Assembly: GCA_965207535.1 (NCBI GenBank)
Contig: CBDBMR010000011.1
Location: forward strand, 1 to 64,000
Source of the DNA: JAJDXO01 sp965207535
GTDB lineage: Bacteria > Pseudomonadota > Alphaproteobacteria > Rhodospirillales > UBA2165
Direction of reading: 5' to 3'
Length of the DNA stretch: 64,000 nucleotides
Every line of letters starts with the position of its first letter. Within the stretch, counting starts at the first letter, position 1. Positions 1-7,166 of this stretch are shown here, in pieces. Below the pieces are notes generated by a model that did not search any database, had not been told where the DNA came from, and was given only the letters and a program-made list of their open reading frames with translations. Made by a program: the position numbers and the translations under genes.

Positions 1-1341
1 GGCGGCCATGGCGGCGGACTGCACCAGCGGCGTCGGATGCGCGACCGCGCCCGGTACACAAACCACGCCCGGCCGCCACGGCGCGTAGGGGCCGGCGTCG
101 TTGGCAGAGGAATCGGCGTCTGCGGCGGGCTCGACCGCGCCGGTCTCGATGACCAACTCGGAGACTGGCCCCCAGTCGTGGGACCGCCGGGTCTCGGGCG
201 TCGATACGGGCCTGGGGCCGCGGCGCGTTGCAGGCTTCGGGGCGATCGGCTTGCCGAACAGGTCGCGCGCGGGACCGGACGGCACCGGCGCGATGGGCTG
301 CCGCTGCGGCACCTGTGCGATGACGGCATCGAGCAGTTCGGCGGCGTTCGCGACGCGTGCCGTTCCGTCCAGTTCGAAGCCGGGTCCGTCGCCGCGTTCC
401 AGCACGGTGAGGCGGGTGTCGAACCCGGTGCCGCGGCGGGCATAGGCGCGCCCGTCGATGGCCATGGTGAAGACGCAGCGGGCCGGGGGATCGAGGCGCC
501 CGACGGCATCGCCCAGCACGCAATGGGCCGAGGTGATGGTGACCAAGCGCCCGCCCGGCGGCAGCATTGAGGCAGCGGAGCGGACATGGCGCAGGTCGGC
601 GTCGTGCCGGCTGCGGTCGACGCCGGGTGTTGCCGAGAAGGGCGGGTTCATCAGCACGACGGTCGGGCGGACGTCGCGCAGCCGGTCGGCAATAGCCTCG
701 GCGTTGAACGCCGTCACCGCGGCCTCGGGAAACAGCCGGGTCAGAAGCCGCGCGCGGGTCTGCGCATATTCGTTGAGATGAAGACTGTCGGTGACGGAAT
801 TACCCAGCGCACATTCCGCCATCACCGCCAGCATGCCGGTGCCGGCCGAGGGCTCCAGCACGACGTCGCCCGGCCGGATCGCGGCGGCCTGCAAGGCGGC
901 GTAGGCCAGCGGCAGCGGGGTCGAGAACTGCTGAAGCCGGACCTGCTCCTCCGAGCGCTTGGTGTGCGAGGGCTCCAGCGCCGCGAGCGCCTCCAGCATC
1001 GCCAGCATCCGGCGCGGACCGTCCGCACTGGCGCCGCAGGTGCGGCGCATGCCCCGGCCGTAGCGTTGAAGGAACAGCACGCACGCGGCCTCGGCGGCTT
1101 CGTAGGCGTCCTTCCAGACCCAGCCTCCCGCGGCGTCGGAGGCGCCGAAGGCCACCGTCATCGCGTCCCGCAGAGTCGCGGCGTCGAGAGGCCGGCCTGA
1201 CTCCAGCACCGGCAGAAGGGTTTGGGCCGCGGCGAAGATCGCGTCGCCCTGAACCGGGCGGGCCGGCGATGCGGGCGGATCGATGGCAGCGGGAAGAGGC
1301 GGACGCGCGAGGGCGTCCGGCGCCGGGCGGGCGTCGAGCAT
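1..1341 (-). CDS. strawberry-notch-type methyltransferase/helicase, N-terminal part (cut by window edge)
   Basis: 447 codons are visible before the gene leaves the left edge. A class I methyltransferase domain shows motif I LEPSAGTGML (about residues 158-167) and the catalytic motif NPPF (about 231-234), which points to an N6-adenine or similar SAM-dependent enzyme. The last visible stretch, with PGAVAHPTPL and then QSAAMAA, matches the beginning of the strawberry-notch helicase module that follows this methyltransferase in large plasmid-encoded proteins of Alphaproteobacteria. The helicase itself lies outside the window. The ATG at 1341 is chosen because the protein reads as a coherent family N-terminus from there. 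It is the first visible gene of a long minus-strand plasmid-type block. The role in element maintenance or protection of incoming DNA is inferred. Confidence 0.8.
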   Translation of the reverse strand, partial: MLDARPAPDALARPPLPAAIDPPASPARPVQGDAIFAAAQTLLPVLESGRPLDAATLRDAMTVAFGASDAAGGWVWKDAYEAAEAACVLFLQRYGRGMRRTCGASADGPRRMLAMLEALAALEPSHTKRSEEQVRLQQFSTPLPLAYAALQAAAIRPGDVVLEPSAGTGMLAVMAECALGNSVTDSLHLNEYAQTRARLLTRLFPEAAVTAFNAEAIADRLRDVRPTVVLMNPPFSATPGVDRSRHDADLRHVRSAASMLPPGGRLVTITSAHCVLGDAVGRLDPPARCVFTMAIDGRAYARRGTGFDTRLTVLERGDGPGFELDGTARVANAAELLDAVIAQVPQRQPIAPVPSGPARDLFGKPIAPKPATRRGPRPVSTPETRRSHDWGPVSELVIETGAVEPAADADSSANDAGPYAPWRPGVVCVPGAVAHPTPLVQSAAMAA

Positions 1342-1512
1342 GGGCCGGTCTCCGTGCTGAAGGGCAACGGGCCGGCGTTGACTGGACGCGGAGTGCGACT
1401 CCCGCCCCGCCCCGCCGGACCGCCTCAGACCGGCTGGCCTGCCTCCTGGCGGCGCGGAGCGCGGAGGGGGAGAGTGCGTTCGGGGAAGTGGAAGCGGGAT
1501 CGGGCGGGACGG

Positions 1513-2157
1513 TCAGCCGAAGCGTTTGCCCTCGGCCGTGAAGCTGAACGAATTCACGTCCAGCGCCTCATCGACGGATTCGTCGGAGGTCTGGTGCTCG
1601 TACTCGCGCTCAAGCTGGCGATAGAGCCAGCGCGCCAGGTCGCGCAGCGCCTCGATCACCGTGTCCTCGGCGCCGTCGGTCATGGGCTGCCAGGTCGGGC
1701 TGTCGCGCTCGACCTCGATCGCCATGGTGTATTCGTGGCAGTAGCGGCCACGATGGCGGAGGGTCGCATTCAGCTGGTAGAAGTTGCGCTTCGCCGTCTC
1801 CTGCAGAACATCGGCGATGCGGTGCAGCTCCTCGTCCTTGGGCGCATGGGCGCGAATGGCCCTGCACGATCCACGGGCATGGCACCACGCTCCGGAGAAG
1901 CTGGCCCCGTCCCCCTGGCTGGAGAATCCACTATGGAATATCCGCGGCTTTTCGCGGGTTCCGCCACCATGGAGGCGCACCGGGGTGGTGGCGAGCGTGA
2001 CGCCGAGGATCTTGCAGATCGTCTCGAAATCCTCGTAGACGAAATCGTACCACTCGTCGTGAAGGCCGGCCTGTCGATACCAGCAGCGGGCGGCTTCCTT
2101 CGCCTCGTCCGACAGCTCGTCGATGCCGTAGACGGTGGTCTCGATGATGCGGGGCAT
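1513..2157 (-). CDS. conserved plasmid-type hypothetical protein, 214 aa
   Basis: The protein begins MPRIIETTVYGIDELSDEA and is soluble, acidic and rich in aromatic residues, without membrane segments or a recognisable catalytic motif. From memory, relatives of this N-terminus occur on rhizobial and other alphaproteobacterial plasmids, sometimes labelled antitoxin of a toxin-antitoxin stability system; I see nothing here that proves that label. Its ATG lies three bases downstream of the stop of the neighbouring gene at 2161, so the two are probably co-transcribed. A region near residues 110-190 (HAPKDEELHRIAD onward) looks helical. No toxin partner is evident nearby. Confidence 0.65.
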   Translation of the reverse strand: MPRIIETTVYGIDELSDEAKEAARCWYRQAGLHDEWYDFVYEDFETICKILGVTLATTPVRLHGGGTREKPRIFHSGFSSQGDGASFSGAWCHARGSCRAIRAHAPKDEELHRIADVLQETAKRNFYQLNATLRHRGRYCHEYTMAIEVERDSPTWQPMTDGAEDTVIEALRDLARWLYRQLEREYEHQTSDESVDEALDVNSFSFTAEGKRFG

Positions 2158-2160
2158 GGC

Positions 2161-2679
2161 TCAGCGCTCCTGCGGTTTGGGCATGGGCCGGGCGGCCGGC
2201 ACGAACCGGACGGCCTCTCGGACGCGCCTGAGCGCGACGCGGCCGCAGTCGGGGACGGCGCGGCGCCAGGGCCGCGGTTTGCGGGAAAACCAAGCAGAAT
2301 CCGCGACGAAGCCGTCGGCGTAGGCCACGAAGTGATCGCTCGTCGCGATCGCCCAGGTCCCCGACGGCGCGGGATCGAGGAACGTCCCGAGCGTGATCGC
2401 GCGGACCTCGGACGGGACGTCCGCGAAGATGCGCTCCCAGACCTCCTCGCGACGGGCGTGGCGGCGTTCGCCGTATTTCGGATGCCAGAGCGCGAAGTCG
2501 GGGACGAAGCCGAATGTTTCGAGCGCGGCGGCGAGCTCGTCGGTGTGGACGCCGTTGACCGAAGGGCGGTCGAACAGGCGGCGGATGACGGCGGCGGCCT
2601 CGTGGGTCGGCACGCCGGCAATGGCGGAAATGGCGGAGGGTCCGCACTTCGTGGCGCGGCCGGTGATCCTGTGCAGCAT
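2161..2679 (-). CDS. C39-like (papain-fold) small protein, 172 aa
   Basis: Not assigned to a named family. Near the N-terminus KCGPSAISAIAG puts a cysteine at the start of a helix, as in C39 and related papain-fold peptidases. Later SDHFVAYADG supplies the matching histidine in a beta-strand, and an aspartate follows in GFVADS. This Cys-His-Asp layout and the length suggest a peptidase-C39-like fold. There is no ABC transporter or bacteriocin substrate nearby, so a role in secretion is unlikely; a protease inside a mobile element fits better. The gene lies immediately upstream of, and is probably co-transcribed with, the 1513-2157 gene. The fold is inferred from motifs only. Confidence 0.6.
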   Translation of the reverse strand: MLHRITGRATKCGPSAISAIAGVPTHEAAAVIRRLFDRPSVNGVHTDELAAALETFGFVPDFALWHPKYGERRHARREEVWERIFADVPSEVRAITLGTFLDPAPSGTWAIATSDHFVAYADGFVADSAWFSRKPRPWRRAVPDCGRVALRRVREAVRFVPAARPMPKPQER

Positions 2680-2860
2680 GGCAGTCTCCGGGCTGGAATG
2701 GCGTTGGGGCGCGGCGGTCGAGGCGGCAGGTCCGGCGGCGCGAAGCCTGCCGGCGGGGCCGGATCGAGCGGGTGTTCGAGGATGCGCCGCCCCGCCCGGC
2801 GGGCGAGCGGCCGGCCGTCAACAGGCGGGCGGTTCTCCGGGCGCCGCGTTGCGGGGACGG

Positions 2861-3106
2861 TCAGTCTTTCGCCCGCATCGCGTCGTAGCGGGCTGCCTCG
2901 CTGCGGGCGTAAAGCTCGGGAGCGTGGTGTTTCAGCGCGCGCTCATAGCCGGAGAGCCAGGCTTCCACTTCGCGCCATGACGGGAATTGCTTCTGGTATT
3001 CGCCGTCCTTGAGGATCCGCGCGACATGGGGTTTGGGCGCCCAGCCGAGGTCGAGCCCGACCTTCCGGAAGCACTGGCGGAGATATTCCTTTCCGGCTTT
3101 GGTCAC
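2861..3106 (-). CDS. small hypothetical protein, 81 aa
   Basis: A GTG start at 3106 is preferred because the sequence AGGGAGGA lies just upstream at ribosome-binding distance; longer readings start without a good site. The protein begins TKAGKEYLRQCFRKVG and has a basic N-terminal half and a helical C-terminus (AWLSGYERALKHHAPELYAR). No family is recognised. The size and the neighbourhood are typical of accessory plasmid genes. Confidence 0.55.
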   Translation of the reverse strand: MTKAGKEYLRQCFRKVGLDLGWAPKPHVARILKDGEYQKQFPSWREVEAWLSGYERALKHHAPELYARSEAARYDAMRAKD

Positions 3107-3119
3107 GGGTTCCTCCCTG

Positions 3120-3521
3120 TCAGCCTGGGTCTTCGATTTCGCGCCGGTCGATGCGCCCGATCGCGAGCTGGATATCCAGATGCGCGGCGCGGACATCGGC
3201 CTCGACGGCGGCGATGCGTCTCTGAAGCTCCGGCGCGCGCCAGCAATCGCGCGGCTTGCCGTCCGGCTTGACGTAGTTCGCCAGCAGGTTGGCGATCTTC
3301 TCCAGCTCGTCCGTCGCCCTCATGAGCGTTGCGAAGCCTGCCGCCACCGTCTCGCTGTCGAGCGCGGCGGTCATGCAGTCGAACGCATGCTCCATTTCGG
3401 CCCGGAGCGCCGCCGGGTCGTGGCCGCCCAGATCCCCGGCGTCCTGGTCGCCGGCCCAGATGCACTCGTTCTCGACGGCCTGCGCGATCATGGCCCGCGC
3501 CGTCTCTCGGATGGTCGTCAT
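3120..3521 (-). CDS. hypothetical protein, 133 aa, helical
   Basis: The ATG at 3521 follows a GGAG site. The protein (TTIRETARAMIAQAVENE onward) is almost entirely predicted helix with regular leucine/alanine spacing and an acidic middle. It contains no recognisable catalytic motif. It ends 13 bases before the start of the small gene at 3106. The composition suggests a coiled or four-helix soluble protein; the function is unknown. Confidence 0.55.
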   Translation of the reverse strand: MTTIRETARAMIAQAVENECIWAGDQDAGDLGGHDPAALRAEMEHAFDCMTAALDSETVAAGFATLMRATDELEKIANLLANYVKPDGKPRDCWRAPELQRRIAAVEADVRAAHLDIQLAIGRIDRREIEDPG

Positions 3522-3588
3522 GTCGTCTCCTTTCGGGCCGGTCCCGCCGTTCGATGCAGGCCGGATCGGGCGAATGCGCCGCCCCGTC

Positions 3589-3628
3589 CGGTCCGCATCG
3601 TCAGGCTCCGAAGGGGCGAAGCGGACCG
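3589..3628 (-). promoter_or_regulatory. GC-rich hairpin in a gene leader
   Basis: CGGTCCGC (3589-3596) and GCGGACCG (3621-3628) form a perfect 8-bp inverted repeat between the stop of the RadC-like gene (3742) and the start at 3521. Similar hairpins occur in other spacers of this block. It could be a terminator without a U-tract or a structured leader. Confidence 0.35.
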
Positions 3629-3741
3629 GGACCTCCCGCGCCCGCCCGGCGGCCCGCCCAGGCCCGGCTGGCCGGACTCCGGACGGTGCGTTGCGAGGGG
3701 AACGGGGATGGCGCGCCGGCGGCGAACGGGCAAGCGCGCGG

Positions 3742-4482
3742 TCAGAGCAGGCCGCTGTGCTTGAAGCTGAGCGCCGCGGTCGGGGTGACGATGACGTGAT
3801 CGAGCAGCGTGACCTCGATGGTCTTGAGCGCCCGATCGATCCGCTTCGTCGTCTCGATGTCCGCCCGGGACGGCTCGGTCGAACCCGTGGGGTGGTTGTG
3901 CAGGACGATGACCGCGCTTGCCTGCATCTCCAGCGCCCGGATGCAGATCTCGCGCGGATAGGCCGGGGTGTGGCTGACCGTGCCGCGCTGGTGCAGGCGG
4001 TCCGCAATCAGCGCATTGCGCCGGTCGAGGAACAGGGTGCGGAACTCCTCGACTTCCCGGTGCCCGGCCAGGGTGCGGCAATAGTCGATCACCTCGCGGT
4101 AGTTGCCGAGGGAGGGACGCACGGCGTCGGGAACCGCCTCGCGCGCCATGGCGATGCCGAGGGCCTCGGCGGCCTTCAGCGCGGCGACGGCGTCCTCGGT
4201 CATGCCGGGCGTGCCGCGCAGCCGGTCGGGCCGGGCGGCGAGCGCGCGCGACGCGGTGCCGAAGCGTTCGATCAGGCCGGCGGCAAGCGCGGCGCTGTCA
4301 TTTCCGGCATGGCATCCGGCGAGCAGCAGTTCGAGCAGTTCGCGCTCGTCCACGGCGTCGCGCCCGGCACGCAGCAGACGGGAGCGGAGCCGGCGGCGGC
4401 GGGCGTTGCGTTTCACGGACGCGGGCGGCGCCGGCATGTCGAGGATCGGCATGTCGTGGAAGCCGCAGGCGATGTCGGGCAT
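3742..4482 (-). CDS. radC: RadC-family JAB/MPN-domain protein
   Basis: Full-length RadC-type protein of 246 aa. The N-terminal half carries the helix-hairpin-helix-like UPF0758 region (RFGTASRALAARPDRL, then GMTEDAVAALKAA). The C-terminal half is a JAB metalloprotease domain with VLHNHPTGSTEPSRAD, the HxH(x)n-S-D zinc-binding signature. The last residues FKHSGLL are also typical. RadC homologues are very common on plasmids and genomic islands next to ArdC- and ParB-like genes. A direct role in DNA repair is no longer supported for the family, and the function remains uncertain. The start at 4482 gives the standard length. Confidence 0.9.
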   Translation of the reverse strand: MPDIACGFHDMPILDMPAPPASVKRNARRRRLRSRLLRAGRDAVDERELLELLLAGCHAGNDSAALAAGLIERFGTASRALAARPDRLRGTPGMTEDAVAALKAAEALGIAMAREAVPDAVRPSLGNYREVIDYCRTLAGHREVEEFRTLFLDRRNALIADRLHQRGTVSHTPAYPREICIRALEMQASAVIVLHNHPTGSTEPSRADIETTKRIDRALKTIEVTLLDHVIVTPTAALSFKHSGLL

Positions 4483-4513
4483 GGCAATGCTCCGTGACGG
4501 GGGAAGAAGGCGT

Positions 4514-4531
4514 CCCGGATCGATGTCCGGG
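4514..4531 (-). promoter_or_regulatory. hairpin upstream of the RadC-like gene
   Basis: CCCGGA (4514-4519) and TCCGGG (4526-4531) are separated by a six-base loop. It lies in the leader between the stop at 4553 and the RadC start at 4482, and is part of the recurring hairpin-leader pattern in this block. Confidence 0.3.
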
Positions 4532-4552
4532 GGCGTGTTTCGCTGGACGGGA

Positions 4553-4969
4553 TCAGTCGTCCTCGGGGAACATCACGGTGATGACCGCCGCTCCGTCGTC
4601 GCCGGCGCCGATCGCCACGATCGGGTAGTGCCGGCGGGGCGGGCGCTCGCTGTCGCAGAGGTCCTTGCGGATGTCGCGCACCAGCACGCACATCCTCACA
4701 CGGTCGCTGTCCGAGGCGCGGAGCGCGTAATGGCGGGCCATCCAGAGCACGTCCCAGAGCCGGCCGCTCTCGCTCTGGAAACCCTGGTAGCCCTCGGGCA
4801 GCGCGACGAGTCGGTCCCACACGGAGCGGGAGAGCGCGACGGGGATTTTGAAGCCGGCCTCGCGGGCGGTCTCGGTGACGTCGACGAGCACGCCGTCCTC
4901 GATCGCCTGGGCGCGGGTATAGGCGAACAGGACGGGGCCGAACGGCTCGGCGGTGCGGGGATCGGGCAT
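4553..4969 (-). CDS. DUF6573-like plasmid protein, 138 aa
   Basis: The pattern FGPVLFAYTRAQAIEDGVLV, then VTETAREAGFKIPVALS and the later W-rich segment LWDVLWMARHYAL, is characteristic of the DUF6573 family found on plasmids and integrative elements of many proteobacteria. The family is short, soluble and of unknown function; this copy is of normal length. It sits between a 63-aa gene and the RadC-like gene, an arrangement seen in other plasmid backbones. No regulatory site other than the hairpins in its leader is visible. Confidence 0.75.
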   Translation of the reverse strand: MPDPRTAEPFGPVLFAYTRAQAIEDGVLVDVTETAREAGFKIPVALSRSVWDRLVALPEGYQGFQSESGRLWDVLWMARHYALRASDSDRVRMCVLVRDIRKDLCDSERPPRRHYPIVAIGAGDDGAAVITVMFPEDD

Positions 4970-5000
4970 GGCGAAGTCCTCGATGGGGTCGAACGGAAAC

Positions 5001-5035
5001 GCCCCGGATCGGAGTCCGGGGCAGGCTCCTGCCCC
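5001..5035 (-). promoter_or_regulatory. two mutually exclusive hairpins in a gene leader
   Basis: GCCCCGGA (5001-5008) pairs with TCCGGGGC (5015-5022). The second stem GGGGCAGG...CCTGCCCC (5018-5035) shares bases with it, so only one can form at a time. The site is between the stop of the 63-aa gene (5085) and the start at 4969. This could be an attenuator-like arrangement or simply GC-rich spacer DNA. Confidence 0.35.
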
Positions 5036-5084
5036 AGGGACTCCAGGGCAGGGCGAGTACGGTGCGGATGCGGATCGGGCGGGG

Positions 5085-5276
5085 TCAGGCGGCCGCGGCT
5101 CCGGAGATCGGATCGGGCGGGCCGAGCTCGACCGCGACGCGGCCCTGCGTCACCGTCACGGTGACGGTGCGGTCGGGCGGCATCAGCCAGAGCAGGTCGG
5201 TCCAGACGGCATTGGCGATGGCGCGCTTCTGCGCCTCGTCGGTCGGGCTCTGCGGGCCGGGGATGAACAGGGTCAT
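5085..5276 (-). CDS. 63-aa hypothetical protein resembling the C-terminus of the neighbouring ATPase
   Basis: Has a good AGGGAGG ribosome-binding site before the ATG at 5276. The segment ANAVWTDLLWLMPPDRTVTV resembles the C-terminal segment ADAVRRELMWLAPEGRAVDI of the upstream GHKL protein (5323-7079), and both end in a strand-rich tail. This suggests a duplicated accessory module. There is no known function. It is probably co-transcribed with the upstream gene, from which it is separated by 46 bases. Confidence 0.55.
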   Translation of the reverse strand: MTLFIPGPQSPTDEAQKRAIANAVWTDLLWLMPPDRTVTVTVTQGRVAVELGPPDPISGAAAA

Positions 5277-5322
5277 GGGGCAACCTCCCTTGTGTCGAGC
5301 GGGTGGAAATCCGCCGTGAGCC

Positions 5323-7079
5323 TCACCGGGCCGCGCCGGCGCCGCCGAGGGTCACGGTCACGTCGGGCCGGCGGATGCGGATGTCGACGGCGCGACCCTC
5401 AGGCGCCAACCACATCAGCTCGCGACGCACCGCGTCGGCCAGGGATTGGCGGCAGGCGTCGTCGTCCGACAGCAGCAGCCGGGTCGCCAGATGCAGCGCG
5501 TCCTCGTCGAAGCGGCCGAGCTGGGTCTCGTAGCTGTCCGCCCCGGCGTCGTCCGACGGCGAGAAGAAGCCGTTGCGGAGCAGTGCCGCGAGCTGGTGCG
5601 GCTGGAGCGCGCTGTCGGCGGTCACCAGCGGCAGGGCGTCGTGGAGCCAGCTCCAGGCCTCGCCCGCGAAGGCGACATCGGCCGGCAGGGCGAGGGCGTC
5701 CGCCGGACCGTCCGCCGCCCGGACGGCAAGTTGGATACAAACCGCTTCGGGCCTGGGCGGCAGCTCCACGGCAGCCGGCCCCGCGCGCTCCGGCAGCGGG
5801 GCGTCGTCGAGCGCATGAACCTTGCCGTCCAGCGTGACTACGACGGCGATGCCGGTCGCGCGGTCGAGCCTGTCGTACCAGCCATAGCCGTCGAGCCTGC
5901 GGTCGGCCTCGAACAGGCGCGGCGCGGCGCCGTCCCGTTCGGCGGCGCGCCACAGCGCCTGGTCCTCCGGCGGCTCGGTTTCGCAGGCCATCACCAGCGC
6001 GTCCTTGCCGACGGGTGCGAGCTTCGGCGGATCGCGCCAGTCGTCGACATTGGCGATGGAGGGCCGCCAGGGGCGGAGCAGGGCGGGCGGCGGCGCCATT
6101 TCGATGCCGGCCGCCCGCGCCCGCGACCAGTCCTCGAAAGCCGGACGCGGCGAGGGATCGGCCGCCATGGCGCGGTAGATGGTGAGCCGGGCGGCCGCGC
6201 GCATCTCCTTCAGGAAGGCGTTCTCGACCGCCTCCTTGCGGGCCGGCAGCACCAGTTCGAGGTCCGGGCAGTCGTCCATATCGGCGAGCACGGTCCAGGT
6301 GGCGCCGTGGACGGTCTCGACCGTGGGCAGGCCGACCGTAAGCGTGAGCCCGAAGAAGCTGAGGTCGGGGTCCCTGTAGCCGTCGCGGCGGTTCCTGAAG
6401 ACGCCGAACACGAGGCCCCGCCAGCGCGCGGCGTGGACCGCGCCGTCGAGGAAGGCGCGGCGCGGCAGTTGTTCGGGGGCAGCGTCGCCATCGGTGCGGT
6501 CCTCGAAGATCACCGGCAGCGGGTAGTGCCGGGCGGCGGCCTCAGCCGCGGCGCGGATGGCGGCGGCAGAGCCTCGGTCGCCTGGAACGAAATCGCCGTG
6601 CCATAGGGATACGGGGCATCGTCGTGGACCTGCACCTCGGCCTCGGCCTCGCCGAGAAAATGCGACGGTTCCAGCTCGACGCGCCAGCCGAGTGCGATCT
6701 CCCCGTCGGATGAACGGGGACGCGAGGAGACGGCGCAGTTACGCCGCGCCAGGCTGGCGAAGCCGAAGCCGGCGGCGTCCTCGCGACGCACCAGGGCGTC
6801 GTCCCAGCCGTTCTGGCCGAAGCTCAGCAGCACGGCCGGATCGGCGATGCCCATGCCGTCGTCGGCAATAGTGACGGTAAGCGGCGTCTCGCCCGCCGCG
6901 GCGGCGGTTTCGTCCGGTCGGTCGGCGGGCGCGGCGACCGAAATGCGCACCCGCGCGGCGTCGGCGCGGCGGCTGTTCTGGAAGGTCTCGGCGAAAATCT
7001 CGGACAGGGTGGCGGCGTAGATGCGGGTGACGCGCTTGACGGCGCTCTCGTGGATGCGGGCGCGGATCGTGCGGTTCAT
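5323..7079 (-). pseudogene. GHKL-type ATP-binding protein, split by a one-base frameshift
   Basis: Two reading frames make one protein. The first (7079 to about 6560) starts MNRTIRARIHESAVKR after an AGGAGG site and has the Bergerat-fold ATP site: FAETFQNSRRA (N box), ADDGMGI (G1 box) and GFGFASL (G2 box). The frame then shifts. Adding one base just after the codons for EAL in the CTGCCGCCGCCATC stretch (about 6566-6572) restores EALAAAIRAAAEAAARHYPL and runs straight into the second frame (ending 5323). The joined protein is about 585 aa. Without correction, translation stops at 6510. Cause: a true one-base deletion or a sequencing/assembly error. Related proteins accompany ParB-like genes on plasmids. 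The physiological role is unknown. Confidence 0.75.
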
Positions 7080-7112
7080 GGGCGAACCTCCTGGGGGATG
7101 CGAAAACGGAAA

Positions 7113-7146
7113 CGCCCCGCCAACGGACAATGGCGCGGACGGGGCG
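7113..7146 (-). promoter_or_regulatory. hairpin upstream of the GHKL gene
   Basis: CGCCCCG (7113-7119) and CGGGGCG (7140-7146) are complementary across a 20-base loop. It lies between the ParB stop (7167) and the GHKL start (7079), so it may act as a terminator or a structured leader. Confidence 0.3.
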
Positions 7147-7166
7147 CTTCCCTGGGGGCAGGACGG

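Noticed and set aside
1222..3012. Long plus-strand frame (about 600 codons) over the first plasmid-type genes
   Set aside because: Antisense to recognisable minus-strand genes, composed mainly of Arg, Gly and Ala, no family or ribosome-binding site. A by-product of high GC.
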